A DNA stretch of 64,000 nucleotides from Portulaca oleracea (taxonomy: Eukaryota; Streptophyta; Magnoliopsida; Caryophyllales; Portulacaceae). Shown here one piece after another: positions 1-12,107 of the stretch. A program made the translations under genes and the position numbers. The notes under the pieces were generated by a model. It had not been told where the DNA came from, ran no database searches, and saw only the letters and a list, made by a program, of their open reading frames with translations. The DNA lies in NCBI GenBank assembly GCA_029582165.1, contig CM055868.1, forward strand, positions 8,817,501-8,881,500. The letters run 5' to 3'. The number at the start of each line of letters is the position of its first letter. Within the stretch, counting starts at the first letter, position 1.

Positions 1-2334
1 GCTAGCTGGCAGTTGCATGATCTTGACCTTGGAAACAATGCAATCTAATGGATTATCATTCATAAGATCAGAAATGAATAGCCGCTTTTCATCATGGGAT
101 TTTCCCTCTTCTTCTATAACCTGAACAAACAGGGGGGGGGGGAGGAGAATAGTTCATTAGTACTCATATTTTCTAGATTTTTATTACATAAGGCTCCAGA
201 AAAATTTATTCTTTGATTTATCTTCTTGTGAATCCTTCCAGAACAAGTTAATTGATCAACAGAAGTAAATAACTTTCCATCACCAAGTATCATTTTAGGA
301 ATCAAATATGCCCCAAAGCCAAATGGCAGAGGCCTTCACCTTCATATACATACATACATACATGCACGTGCCTACACTAAACAACATAATTTCTAATAAC
401 CTACACTCCCAGCTTTTTCAATTTCTGACAGAGATTCAAGTTCCTATATTTTCCAAAACCAAAGGAGAAAATGAAGAAAGAAGTGAAACACAACAACATC
501 AACAAAACCAGTATAGTCCTGCTAATGTGGGGCCTGGAGGGATCCAAATGTAGGCAGTCTTCTCTCTTGCATGGGAGTGCATGGAGAGTCAAAGAAGTGA
601 AATACAACAAGACGATTAAACAAACCAGTTTGAAGCACCATCAATCTTTACCGTATCTTCAGCTCTATAAAACCATTGTACCCGAACATAATCTTCATCA
701 TCCATGGTTTTAAAGAACTCTACAATCCGACCAACATAGTTCTTCTTCCCCTTTTCCCCCTACAGCACATAGTTAAGCACACGACACAAACATGAAAGTT
801 AGTACCTGATGGCATCAGAGAGAAATTTCTGCATCTTTTCTATATTTATATTTGAAACCTGTAGAGAAAATAAACCAGAGGATGCATAACTCATACAGCA
901 AAATGTCAAACCAGGTGCAGACATGCCTAGAAAATTTCAATCTTTAACTTCTTTACGAACTGTTCTCATTCTAAGTTTCTAGAAAACTCTTCAAACAGAC
1001 AATCTATCCCAACTGCAATGATCTTGCATAATTGTGCACAAAATATAATGCTCTGAGTTGCCTAAGTCAGTAATGTCTCCATGATGTAACAAGCATCCAA
1101 TAATGTTATACGTTGCAGAAACTTAGTATTGTCAGATCATCAACGGGGAAAAAACAGCCGTCCATAATAATCGAGAGAGCATAGTTCATAGAAATTGTAT
1201 GATCACATTGAATATGATATATACAAAGGAAGCACATAAAGGAAGTGAACTGACTTTGACATATGCACAATCTCCAAGATCAAAAACACACTTCACAACT
1301 TGAGCTTGAGAATAATGACACTTTACATCCAAAACTAACTCATCTTCATCATCATCACTGCAGACAGAAAACAAAAATCAAACTCACTGAATTCAAATCA
1401 CGTTAAACAGTTGCAAAGCAAGAACAAACTTAAATGATCGATCAAACAGAAAGGGCGATTGTAAGATCAAAGATAAACTGAACAGACTAGGAAATACATT
1501 GACCAAAAATTGCTCACTTACTTCGAATTCGAGCTTCCCCTGTCAGTTTTTTGGCGCTGACAAACAACATGAAGAAAAAATCAATTATTTAACTGAGAGC
1601 AAACCCTCTGACATATAACACAACGAAAAAGACAAGGATGAAACATGCAAATGCAAGCCAATTTTCACAAGAGCTGTCCGAAATAAGAACAAGGCAAGGT
1701 AGATTGGGTGACTAACAATAAGAGAGCATCAACACATTGTAGAAACTGTACAAATTTTTTTTTTTTATTTATTCGAAGAACATTGTCTAAGATGAACACT
1801 CTTTCTCACAATGCAGTTGGCAACTGGAGCTTAATTGAATTGAAGATAAATGTGGAATCAATAAATGCAAGAAATGCATGGCATTGAATTGAACAGTAGA
1901 GAGAATCCAAAGCTAAATCTTCAAATTTTGCAAAACTAGAGGAAGCAAAGGTGCTGAATTGGAATTAGAAATTCAGAGAATTGAGAAGAATGTACCTTGT
2001 TAAGATTAATCTGGTATCGATAAGGCCATCGCTGGCGAGCTTCATCGTCGGGGATGGGATCGCCGATCAGGAAAGAAGAAGGCTTGCTCCTTGTCGTCCT
2101 CTTGCCGCCATTGGACTGTTTGGTGGACGATTTTTGAGAGGGAGTCAACTTGACATCATCATCATCATCATCATCGCATTGACTCTCAAACCTCGGCGAT
2201 CTCCTCGCCGTGAGATCCACCGCAGGCGGCGGCGGAGACGGAGGCAATGGCGACGGGGACGGAGATGGCGGAGGTGAAGATGAAGGTTGGGTGTCATTGT
2301 GGTCGCCAGTCGCTGCCATTGGTGGTCCACTCAC
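1..2334 (-). CDS. CMT3: Chromomethylase (CMT3-like DNA cytosine-5 methyltransferase), 5' part
   Basis: Plant chromomethylases bind H3K9-methylated nucleosomes through BAH and chromo domains and methylate CHG cytosines. Five minus-strand exons give 235 residues in one frame: 2334-1996, 1556-1522, 1357-1255, 759-652 and 120-1 (runs off the window). All introns are GT-AG. Exon 1 has a proline/serine-rich N-terminus, an aspartate run, then DPIPDDEARQRWPYRYQ, matching the conserved motif before the BAH domain. Later exons carry the BAH domain: VKCHYSQAQVVKCVFDLGD, GEKGKKNYVGRIVEFFKT, VRVQWFYRAEDT and RLFISDLMNDNPLDCIV. The rest of BAH, the chromodomain and the methyltransferase domain lie beyond the left edge. 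The start could instead be the second Met at 2319. The short N-terminus favours CMT3/CMT1 over the long-tailed CMT2; the symbol is inferred from family resemblance. Confidence 0.9.
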
Positions 2335-2477
2335 TCACTCACCAACTCACTGCCTGATGAGTCTTGTAGTTGGCTCAGACAAAAAGTGAGAAAGCGGATG
2401 GATAGAAATACGAAGAAAATTACAGTAAGTGGAGTGGAGTGAGAGTGAGTGCTACAATAATTAATGGTGCGTTTTTC
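2335..2477 (-). promoter_or_regulatory. Chromomethylase 5' UTR / proximal promoter
   Basis: This is the short stretch between the chromomethylase start codon and the MITE upstream. It should hold the 5' UTR and possibly the core promoter, but no convincing TATA box is seen. The MITE therefore sits within about 145 bp of the start codon. Confidence 0.4.
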
Positions 2478-3039
2478 CGAGATAATTACATTTACCCTAC
2501 CTGACATATGTGTTAATAATTTTTGCACACCCGACATTTGAGAAATAATTTTCACCCTACCTGACATTTAGTGAAAGTGTTTTTTTATGTCAAATTCCGG
2601 TAACTTGTCATCGGAGATATGAAAATACAATAATACCCCTATATAATTATGTGAAAGTATCAAAGTGCCCTTAAGATTGCGATTGAAATGACAATAGTGA
2701 CCCTTCAATTGTTTTGTGTGGGAAAAGGGGGAAAAGACTATCGATTTAAACAAGAAATATATCACTCCACTCTTCTCACTGTCGTCTTCTATAAGGGTAA
2801 ATAGGTAATTTCGTTTTTAATTGAAAATACTATGAATTAATAGCAAGGGTAAGCGTATAAACCATATTCATTTTTTTAATGCTTGCTGGAAAATCCCACA
2901 GAAAACCATTATAATATATCCTAGGTGGTTTAAATTTACGACCACTTAAATGTCAGGTAGGGTGAAAATTATTTCTCAAATATCGGGTGTGCAAAAATTA
3001 TTACCACATATATCAAGTAGGGTAAATGTAATTATCTCA
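2478..3039. mobile_element. Long-TIR MITE, MULE-like (562 bp)
   Basis: The ends are inverted repeats of about 100 bp. The left arm starts CGAGATAATTACATTTACCC, and the right arm read backwards starts TGAGATAATTACATTTACCC; the match continues through the ACCTGACAT, TTTTTGCACACCCGA and AATAATTTTCACCCTACC blocks. Flanks GCGTTTTTC (2469-2477) and CGTTTTTTC (3040-3048) look like a slightly eroded 9-bp TSD, which points to Mutator-like origin. There is no transposase; the middle is AT-rich. Confidence 0.8.
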
Positions 3040-3149
3040 CGTTTTTTCGTGGTCAATTGCAAAAATGTAACGTGGAAAAGTTTTTGAATAAACACCATTA
3101 TTCTTCTATGGTACTACTGTGGTAGATAGGAAATATTTTGAAAATTGTA

Positions 3150-3524
3150 CCCCTTCTGTTTTACTATGTCGTCCAAATAAGTTTTGGTAATTTTTAGTGA
3201 TGTTTGATTATTTTTCAATAATATTTAGTAATTTTGGGTGAGTTTTAATAAATGTAGGTGAATAGTTAATCATAATTCTATTTCTATTTATGCATAATTT
3301 ACTAATCAATATCTACCAATTTGTGATTTACCCATGAATTTTACATAAGAAAAACTGTAACTGTTAATATCTCAATTTGTAGAATAATTCATCATGTAAA
3401 ATAAAAAATACTATTAAAAAAATATAATATTGTATTTTTGAATAAAAAAACTTATGTGAAAAACTATGGATTAAAGATTGACCTTAAAAAATGTGAATAA
3501 TAGATAAAAAAAGAACGGAGGGAG
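3150..3524. mobile_element. Stowaway-like MITE
   Basis: The right end reads AACGGAGGGAG followed by TA, the typical Stowaway (Tc1/mariner-type) terminus. The left end, TA then CCCCTTCTGTTTTAC, is a degraded copy of the inverted repeat. TA dinucleotides flank both ends (3148-3149 and 3525-3526). The interior (about 3165-3350) resembles the reverse complement of 40310-40506. Confidence 0.6.
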
Positions 3525-3551
3525 TATATTATATGTCGTCTTTGAAAATTG

Positions 3552-6500
3552 TGTAATAACCCGCCCCGAAATCATGTTTAATTAAGAGCTAATTACCTAA
3601 ATTGTGTATAAATTTTTCGCTTTTACTTTTCATTATTTATTTTATCGGTGTCAAGTCTCGTGCAGGAGATGGCAAAGGGTATCAAGTTACGGGTTTACAA
3701 ACCTTTAATTTATTTTATTCACCCGTTAAATTAAATTAACTCGGGTTTTACCGTTTACGTTATTTCTTTAACCGAAAAGGGTTTAATTATACCACCTCGT
3801 AACGTTTATATTTTATTATCCAAACCTTAACTTATTTTATTTGGATTATATTTATTTTATTTAAGTACAAGTAATATTTATGTTCCATTTATTTAACTTT
3901 TCTTTAATTCAAGTCTTAATTTATTTTAACCCAATTGTTACCGATTAATTTTATTAAGTACAACTAATTATTATTTAAACCTAGCACTTCTATAATTATG
4001 TTACTAAATTAAAATTTCAGATTTTAATTAAGTTTAATTAGTGTCTTAATTATCTAGAGAGAGTCTATATTAGTACTAGTATTAGTTAGGGGCTCATCTT
4101 ATCAATTCAAACTCCCAACACCCCTTACTCTCACTTTCTCTCTCTACCCCTCTGCTCCTCCCTCTGTTCTGCCGTGACCAGCAGCTACGCCAGCCACTTT
4201 TCGGTCGCCGGAGCCGGCCGCCGCCCTCCTCTCCTCCCCTCTTGTGTTTTCATCAATTTTTAACCTCAAGGGTAATCTCTCAACCCCCCCAATTTCAATT
4301 CTTTTATACCCTAATCTGAATTCTATGTTGTTTATGTGTATTTCTTGTAATTTTCATCTCTTCTACTCTCTTTTAGTATGAATTCTAAGTTATAATTGCA
4401 TTGGTTAAGTTAGGGTTTGAGTTTGGAGTGAATGCATGTGATTCTTGAAGTGTTCTTGAAGTTTTCTTGGTGAATTTGTGTTGGATGATGTTTTAATCTT
4501 GTTGCATGTTAATTCTTGAAGAGTTTCTGAGTATTTAAGGGCAGATTATAAGTGTTGATTTTGTTAATTAAGTGTTGTTAAGTTCAAATTATATGGATGG
4601 GGAGTGTTTTTAGTGAAAGATTGCTAAAGTGTGCTAATTGTGGTGAATCCATGGATGCATGTAGGATTTAAGGGTTTTGATGGGCTCATTTTCAATATAT
4701 AATTTCTGGAAATATGATTGATTATAGCCAAAGTGAAGTTTAATTAAGGATTATTGCAAATTAAGAGCTAAAGTTATCATTAGAGTTGAAATTAAGGTCT
4801 TAAAGGTTTCTGTCCAATTTCTGGAAATTTACAGAGACTTGAAAGTTGGATTTTTGCCCAGATTTTTACTCCATGAGATAGCCCAAAGTGTTAGCTAACC
4901 ATAGGCTTTGGAATTTCTAAATTTCGACTAGTATGGGCCGAGATATGGCCAAAACCGTAACGACACGAATTTGAGTACGTTTCTGGAGTCAGTAACTTGA
5001 AGGCTGATTTCCGTCCAGTTGGAGACCTTATTAATTTTTGTGGTGAACATGAAAGTTTTAGGTCACATTGCAAGCTTTCCGGAAAGGTATGGTTTGTAGT
5101 TATCCGATATCGGGAGTGTGAGTTATGAGCCCGGAAAGAAGGCTGTCCTCGGGAAGTTTCTGCCCAGTTCATTAGTTATAAAAATCCATCTTCAAGGCCC
5201 TAAATCAAGCCAATAAAGGGCTCTAAGCATTGATAAGTTGTGAATATATGTTATAATATTAGTCTATAGTCTTAAGGTTGAAAAGTATGGTTTTGGAGGC
5301 TTAATTATATTCTAAGGACATCCTTCCACGAATTAGGAATCAAGTATAAGTTATATGTATCTTCCAATGTTTGTTCGTCTAGAAGTTCAATATCCTTGAA
5401 TTAGTTACAATGTTTTTCTAGCTTATTAACCTCCAAGCTCTAAGTAGCTCTAATTCAATTGCTCTCTAAAATATCCACTCAAGTCTATCTCTCAAATCAC
5501 ATTCGAAAACCCATAAATCACTTCACCACACCTTTTTAATCTCAATACCGCATCATCAAGTTATCTTCCAAGAAGCCCATCATTTTCATCTTAACCTCCA
5601 AGATTATATATACCTCATCTATCCAAGCTAACTTTCCAAGATTCAAGTTCCATCTTCTTAATCCACCTTTCTACGTCAATATCTTCATATAAATTCAATC
5701 CGGAGTTCTTAATTATCCGAATCCAGTTTCTGTCCGGGTCCATTTTGGAGCCCTTCCTCTCATTTTTAGCCTCTGGTTCTGTTGACAAGTTGTAGATTAC
5801 GATTTTCCCTATTCAGAGATGTACTCTTTTACTTCATTCCGATTTTCCTAACTCAAGTTATGCTATAAACTCTAATTTTATACAATCTGAATTTTCTCTC
5901 TAAGTTATTTCATTTACAATTTCTTAAATTACCAAGCATTTGAGGTTAACTAAGAACCTCTCTCGGTTCTTCATTTTCACTTATTCTTACCTTAGTTGTC
6001 AAGTCGCCCAAGCCATCTCAAGACCGAGACGCTTATTCCAAGTTTACGTCATCTCAAGGTACGCAAATTGCCCAACCTTTACAGCCTTAGCGCGTACATT
6101 ATTCATGTATTATCAAGTTTTATGCTTTATGTAGTCTTTTATGTTTTAAAGTGGACCCGCCTTATATTATCATTTATATGTATTCATGTTTTAGCACTCC
6201 TGATCAGAGTGCCTTGGCACAACGTCGGCCGCTTAGCGGTCACCCAATCCAAATCTAGATCGATTTGGGCATGCGCGTGTGTGAGGTGCTTGCACCGATC
6301 ATGAGGGTTCCACATATTTATTCATCTATCTTTACTACATTGTTATTCATGTATGTTATGTATGTACTTCATTTCAGGTTATTGGTTTTACTCCCCTTCC
6401 CTTGTTTTCAAAATGAATTTAAATGCCGACACTAAAACCGTTTTCGAACGGTTTTACGTGTTGGAGGTTTACGTAGTGAGTGTTTCCCCACTCACTTTTT

Positions 6501-6877
6501 GCAATGTTTTAATGTTTTGTTTTTAGGAGGTTCGAGCTCCCGAGGCAAAGACAAATCAGTTCCGAAGTAGCTTCAATCGCGTGAGGTAGTTCCTAAGTCA
6601 TGTTAATGGCAGGGAAGCCGGATTGGCAGTGCTTGGAAGACTCTTATGGTTTTTAAGCTTATGTATCCATAAATTCAAGGATTGTATAAGTTTGTACTTA
6701 TGTTGGGTTGGAGTTTAGTTTTCTCTTCCTTGTGGTTATAAAGTGTTGGTGGGTTGTGTTTTGCCTTGTCTCTTTCGGGACGGCGGTAATACTCCGACCT
6801 TGGTATTCCACTGCGCTAATCACAGGTTTGGGTTCTAAGTATAGTCTTAATCTTGTGATTAAGGTTGGGGTGTTACA
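3552..6877 (+). mobile_element. Solo LTR, 3.33 kb, Gypsy/chromovirus-like
   Basis: It begins TGTAATAACCCGCCCC and ends GGGGTGTTACA, the usual TG...CA ends of plant LTRs with the TGTAACACCC-type start. An exact 5-bp TSD, AATTG, flanks it (3547-3551 and 6878-6882). The interior has no protease, RT or integrase frame, primer-binding site or second LTR, so this is one LTR left after recombination. Unusually long LTRs of this type occur in Tekay/Del-type chromoviruses; that family assignment is inference. The short reading frames inside it are not genes. Orientation is assumed from the ends. Confidence 0.82.
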
Positions 6878-6882
6878 AATTG

Positions 6883-7260
6883 TATCATTAAAATTTTAAA
6901 AATTTTGTCTTTAAATTTCTCAATGTATACAATTGTATGTTATATAAAATTACTATTGTTAGATTTGTAACCAAAATAATATTATCCTAAAAGTATAATG
7001 TTGCAATTGTTAATAACATATTATGTATGAAATTATCAATCAAAAAATGACATTAGAGACCGTGACAGTCAGCCAAGGAACAAATAATATGGAACATAGG
7101 GAGTATTATACTATTGGGAGTAATATGTTTTTGTACTCTGGAATGAATTTTATGAATATAGGTGTATAATTTTATGAGTATGTGTGTATAAATTTATGAG
7201 GATACAATATTTGTTCTTTGATTATATGTGTGTGTGTAATTTGAGTTGATAATTTATACA
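6883..7260. other. AT-rich intergenic DNA
   Basis: This is very AT-rich DNA with TATGAGTATGTGTGTATAA-like repeats and no reading frame. GGAGTATTATACTATTGGGAG near 7101 is a small imperfect palindrome. Nothing functional is seen. Confidence 0.5.
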
Positions 7261-7385
7261 TGACCATATCTTTTTTTTTTGAGAAACTCGCCAACCGAGC
7301 GAGATTATTCATTATCATTTAGAAAGCATAACATATCGTCTTGGGCCAAGGCCAAAGAGACCTCTGGACCCCCATCCAACCAAAT

Positions 7386-8024
7386 TCACTCACACGAATC
7401 GTGGGGTTGTAAATGGGCGAGCGAATGAGCTACCCCATTTCCCGTTCTACGTACATAGTTCCAACTAATAACAACAAAGTGTCTAGAAAGAGCATGAAAT
7501 TCTTTAACCAAGACTCCTAGAGCGTTGCACCCTTCGAATCCATTCTTGAGTTTTGAGATGAGGGTCAAGTTGTCCCCTTCTACAATGATGGACCCGAAGC
7601 CTGCCTCACGTGCGGAATGAAGGTTGAACAAGCAGGCTTCTACCTCTATGATCTCTACCGAGCTAAATCCTCGAACTTGCTTTGTTCCTGCTGCCACGAC
7701 CTCCCCTTCGTGGTTTCGAATGACGAAACCCCATCCTTTGCCCCAATCTCCTATTTTTCCTCCATCGTAGTTCATCTTCCAGCTTTCGACTGGCGGTGGG
7801 GACCAAGTATTTGCCTCGTGATTCACGTGAGTCTGACGAACGGGAGGGAGAGCTTGGAAGTCATTTAGCATTTCTCTAGTCTGATTCAGAACTACCTCCG
7901 CCGAGGCCATACGCTGTTTGTGCCTTATTCTGTTGCGCGTGCTCCAGCATGGCCATGCGACCATCAAGAACAATGCTTTAGAGGGTGATTCCAAATCCAT
8001 GAGAGCTTTGTGAAGGTAATCCAC
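7386..8024 (-). pseudogene. LINE RNase H domain
   Basis: The frame has the plant LINE RNase H pattern: WKMNYDGG near the start (first catalytic Asp), EVEACLF (catalytic Glu), VEGDNLTLI (catalytic Asp) and a C-terminal NGVAHSLAHLQPH. It is the last domain of ORF2 and ends about 115 bp before the poly-A. The frame upstream is broken relative to the RT. Confidence 0.85.
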
Positions 8025-8905
8025 GGTATTTAAGTATAGGCCTGCCCATACCTTCTAGGCCAAACAACTCGACTCCCAAAGGGCTACCGACGGTGGGATT
8101 GGAAGATGTTATGGATATTTGTTTCCCAGTAGTAGCCACAACCGAGCAAGTTTGGTCTACCATCTTGATGCGTCGTCCTACAGCTCCCGCAGACGACAAG
8201 ATCTCCCTAAAAAGACGCCACCTAAACACCTTAACACGGGAGGGGGGGATACATTTAGATTCCACAGCTTCTTCCAGAAAGACCGAGCCCCGGCTCCACT
8301 CGAAGTGGGGTTAGTGGAGAGCTTGTTTTTTGTTAAAACATGGTAACCTAACTTTGCACTATACTGCTCATCTCTAGTATTGTTCCATACTTGAAATCGT
8401 CGGGGAGAGTTAGGCAGAGAGGGATGTTGGTGATCTCCTCAACGTCCCCGGGCAACAAGTGTTGTTCCATGACCCCTCTGTTCTAGCTTTCGGACTGTGC
8501 ATCAATTAGCTCTGAGACCTTGTGTGGATGAGTGTGCACTGGAATCGGGTTGTAGACCATAAATGTTGGCTCTCTACCCACCCATTTGTCCGCCTAAATA
8601 TTAATTTGGTTTCCATTTCCAACCACCCAACGAAATCTCGACTTCACTAAGTTCCTCGCCTCGAAGATGCTTCGCAACGTGTAGCTTGGTCTTGGACCCA
8701 GGCGTGCACTGAAAATGTCTCCATCAGGAAAGTATTTGGCTTTGAGAAGCTTGGCTACAAGAGAATGAGGTTGTTTCCAAAGCCGCCACACCTGTTTTGC
8801 TAATAGGGCCAAATTGAAGTCTTCCAGATTCTTGAAGCCCACGCCTCTAAATTCCTTGCTCATACATATCATCATCTCATTGACCCAATGCATCTTTCTT
8901 TCCAT
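7978..8905 (-). pseudogene. LINE zinc-finger/RT C-terminal region
   Basis: Two frame pieces belong here. 8905-8594 has FKNLEDFNLALLAKQVWRLW and IFEARNLVKSRFRWVVGNG, the conserved stretch after the LINE RT. 8265-7978 has CIPPSRVKVFRWRL, the start of the zf-RVT domain. Frameshifts lie between them. Confidence 0.8.
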
Positions 8906-9025
8906 TATTCTTTGCTCCCCGCCAATATTTCCATATCACCCTTTGGATATCCGCACATAATGACGTCGAGAATTTGAACGTACTCATGGCATACACCAGG
9001 AGCGCTTGTGCCACTGCCTTGATGG

Positions 9026-9978
9026 CTACTTCCTTTCAAGCCCAAGAAATGAACCAGTCATCCAACTACTCAATCTTTTCACCACTTTGTCCTTCACACA
9101 CAGCAGGTCCTTGTATTTCGATTTCCCGATGCAGGTGGGGAGGCCTAAATATTTATTGTGTGAGAGCACTTCCCGAATGTCAAGGATCCGAGTGATGGCG
9201 GATCGACACTCTTGAGGAGCGTCCCTGTGGAAGACGACGTTGGTTTTGGGGTAGTTGACACGCTCATCTGACGCTCGTTCGTAAATGCCCAGTAGGCGTT
9301 TTACCTGACTTGCTTGGTCTTCCATGGCCTTACAAAATAAGATAGTGTCGTCGGCAAAGACGAGGTGAGATATGGTCGAGGCATTCCTGCAAATATGAAG
9401 TCCTTGCAAAGAACCAGTGGTAACTGCATGTTGGAGCAACATGGAGAGACCTTCAGTCACAATAATGAAAAGAAAGGGTGATAGGGGGTCACCTTGCTGT
9501 AAACCCCGCGATGGGGTGAGGTTTCCTCTGATCAAGCCATTAATAATGAATGAAAATGTAGGTGACTCAACAAATCGCATTACCGTGTTAATCCATCCAG
9601 TGGGGAAGCCAAGCTTGTTCAAAATACCCCGAAGGAAGCCCCACTCAACCCTATCAAATACCTTTTGCATATCTAGCTTGATGGACATGTGGCCGTTTTT
9701 TTCCATAATGACAATTAATAAATGTGATGGAAAAGCTCATACGCAATCAGGATATTATCGCCAATGAGCTTGTCATTGATGAAGCCACTCTAGGCCTCTG
9801 AAATGATATCCGGTAAGATATTCTTCAAGCGATTCGCCAGGGTTTTTGTTACGATTTTAATGAGGATGTTAGCTAGGCTAATGGGCCTGAAATCAGAGAC
9901 CGAGTTTGGGCGCTTAAGTTTCAGAATAAGCACGATCAGTGTGTGATTAAGTCCCGCTGGAATCGGCCTCCCTCCCAA
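9026..9978 (-). pseudogene. LINE reverse transcriptase
   Basis: 9978-9790 holds the RT N-terminal part (NHTLIVLILK and DFRPISLANILIKIVTK). After a frameshift, 9706-9026 holds KLDMQKVFDRVEW (first catalytic Asp), GLQQGDPLSPFLF and FADD at about 9358-9347 (catalytic Asp pair). The catalytic residues are intact although the ORF is broken. Confidence 0.9.
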
Positions 9979-10414
9979 AATGTCGATAATTGCAGCTGAT
10001 ATGTCGCCACCAATGACATGCCAATATCACTGGAAGAAATATGGGTTAAACCCGTCGGGCCTTAAGGACTTTCCAGGGTGCATTTGGAAGACATCAGTTT
10101 TTGATCTCTTCATCATTATAGGGCTCCATCAATATGGCACTCATAGCCTCGGTCACCTTTAGGATCTCATCAAAATTATTAGCTTCAAGTGTTTGAAAGA
10201 GTCACTGTAGTAATCTACAAAAAGTCTTTCAAAATCATTTATGGAGGAGTATATTGTATCGTTACCATCAGTAAAGTAACTTGGTGCTTAATCTCCTTTG
10301 GATGTCTTTGATTGAGAGATTTATATGGCCAAATGAAGCCTTTGCCCACTTAGTAAGCTCCTCTCTGTATTTGATGAAACAATTTGAGCCATACGTCCCA
10401 GTGGAGGTATTTCC

Positions 10415-11260
10415 TCAAGCTCCCGTCACCACCGATTCACATGTCTCTTCCGTCGCCCACATATTTTCAAACATAAAACGTTTACTAAAGCTGGATCGCG
10501 ATTGCATGTGTATGTTAAAATTCAATCCTAGCGGAAGATGGTATGAGAGATCTTCCTCTATATGAAGCACTTCGGCATAAGGGAACAAACCCGTCCAGTC
10601 CATCGTAGCCATGATCTTGTCCAGACGCTCCTCTACTGATCCATCATCGTCCCTTCCGTTCCACCACATGAATTCATACCCTTTGAAACTGAGGTCATAT
10701 AAGTTGCATTGTTCGAAGGTGTCTTGAAGGAGTCAAGAATATTTTGAGCTTTTGTCGGGCCTCCCCGCTTCTCGTAATTAAAAGAGATCTCATTGAAATC
10801 ACCCCCCACCAATCACGGGAGTTGCCAATGAGAGCTAAGTTTAGTAATTAGGGAGCATGTTTTCAACTTTGATTGTACTTGCGGCCACCCATAGAGGCCT
10901 GTGAACCACCACGGAGTGGTTCTAACCCCTTCTTCAATCACTACGTCAATATGATGCATTGAATATGACAACAAATTTACTTTCAATTCTTTGCTCCAGA
11001 AGAGAGCAAGTCCCCCAACCTTCCCATACTATTGACGAAGACCGAGAAAAAATTTGGGAGCTTTTGCTTGAAATGGTTAATCTCCCTAGAACTTCTTTTG
11101 GTCTCCGAAAGGAAGACAATATCCAACTTTGACCTACGTATAAAGTTAAGCAGGTCCTTCACTGCTCGGGGGTTGCCAAGTCCCTGACAGTTTAGGCATA
11201 TGAGATTTATGGCTGCAACCTCCGCCTCTTCATTGCATATGTGATCCTCACTTGTACTGC
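10415..11260 (-). pseudogene. LINE AP-like endonuclease
   Basis: The frame opens with NLICLNCQGLGNPRAV and DIVFLSETK near 11220-11090, the endonuclease start. It continues after breaks to the EERLDKIMATMDW motif near 10640-10590. Stops and frameshifts interrupt it. Confidence 0.82.
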
Positions 11261-11370
11261 CTGCGTATACCCAACCCCTCTCCGGCATGTCGGTCGCTTG
11301 AAGATGGTCCAAATTTCGCTTAAAGACCTCATTACCCACCTGAATGTCTCGATCATGATCTACCTGCAGT

Positions 11371-12107
11371 TCATCTTCCTTTTGTTTTGCTTTCAAGGTA
11401 CGACCCTCCTGCTGAAGAGTGTTCTCCCGGCTTTGTGAAAGTTAGTCGTTTTCTCGCCCTAGTCTGAACCGGCTGCCCTTTAAAGGCCATGAACAACCTC
11501 CTTTCCTCCTGGATTTCGGCCTCGGCATTCCTCCATCTAGTTTTCATTGGCGACGCCTTTAACCAGTTTCCATATTGCAATTGTTCTTTCAGTGTAGTTT
11601 GGCTGATCAGGTCACATTCTCGGAGCATGTGCCCTAACTTCCTGCATCCGTGGCAAAACTCTGGGAGCCGAAGGTATTTGAAGTGTATCCATATCGATTT
11701 CCCCTCTATTTTGACTGTGATCCCCCTCTGTAGTGGCATTGTCACGTCTACGTTAACCCTAAAGCACAACACTTTGTCTGCTCCAAACAATGACTCTTCT
11801 TCGCAGCCCACAAAGACCCAACTTTATTACCAAGAATTTCAGCAAAGGCGGTTATTTGTCTGACGGCCGGGATCTCGTATGCCTTAACCCAGAAGCGAGC
11901 GAATCTGAATTCAATATCCGTGTATTGCTCAGTACCTTCTCATTCCCGGATCATCAGGAGTTTATTTTCAAAGGACCACGACCCTTCGTTCAAGACATAG
12001 TCTTTATCTCTCTCCGAAAAAAAATTGAAATAAGAAGAATTCGAATCCAGTTCTCGTATCACCACTCCATTGACCGGCTTCCATATGTTTTTCATCACTG
12101 TCCTTAA
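11371..12107 (-). pseudogene. LINE ORF1 (DUF4283 and CCHC zinc knuckle)
   Basis: The upstream part (12107 to about 11940) has MKNIWKPVNG and FNFFSERDKDYVLNEGSWSF, typical of DUF4283 nucleic-acid-binding ORF1 proteins. The downstream part has the zinc knuckle CHGCRKLGHMLREC near 11685-11640. A frameshift near 11810-11940 divides them. Confidence 0.83.

Noticed and set aside
797..850. Possible small exon in chromomethylase intron 3 (CTACAG before, GTACTA after)
   Set aside because: It is about 53 nt, which would shift the frame between two phase-0 exons, and it has no counterpart in known chromomethylases.
1981..2277. Arg-rich open frame on the plus strand
   Set aside because: It is the antisense shadow of chromomethylase exon 1.
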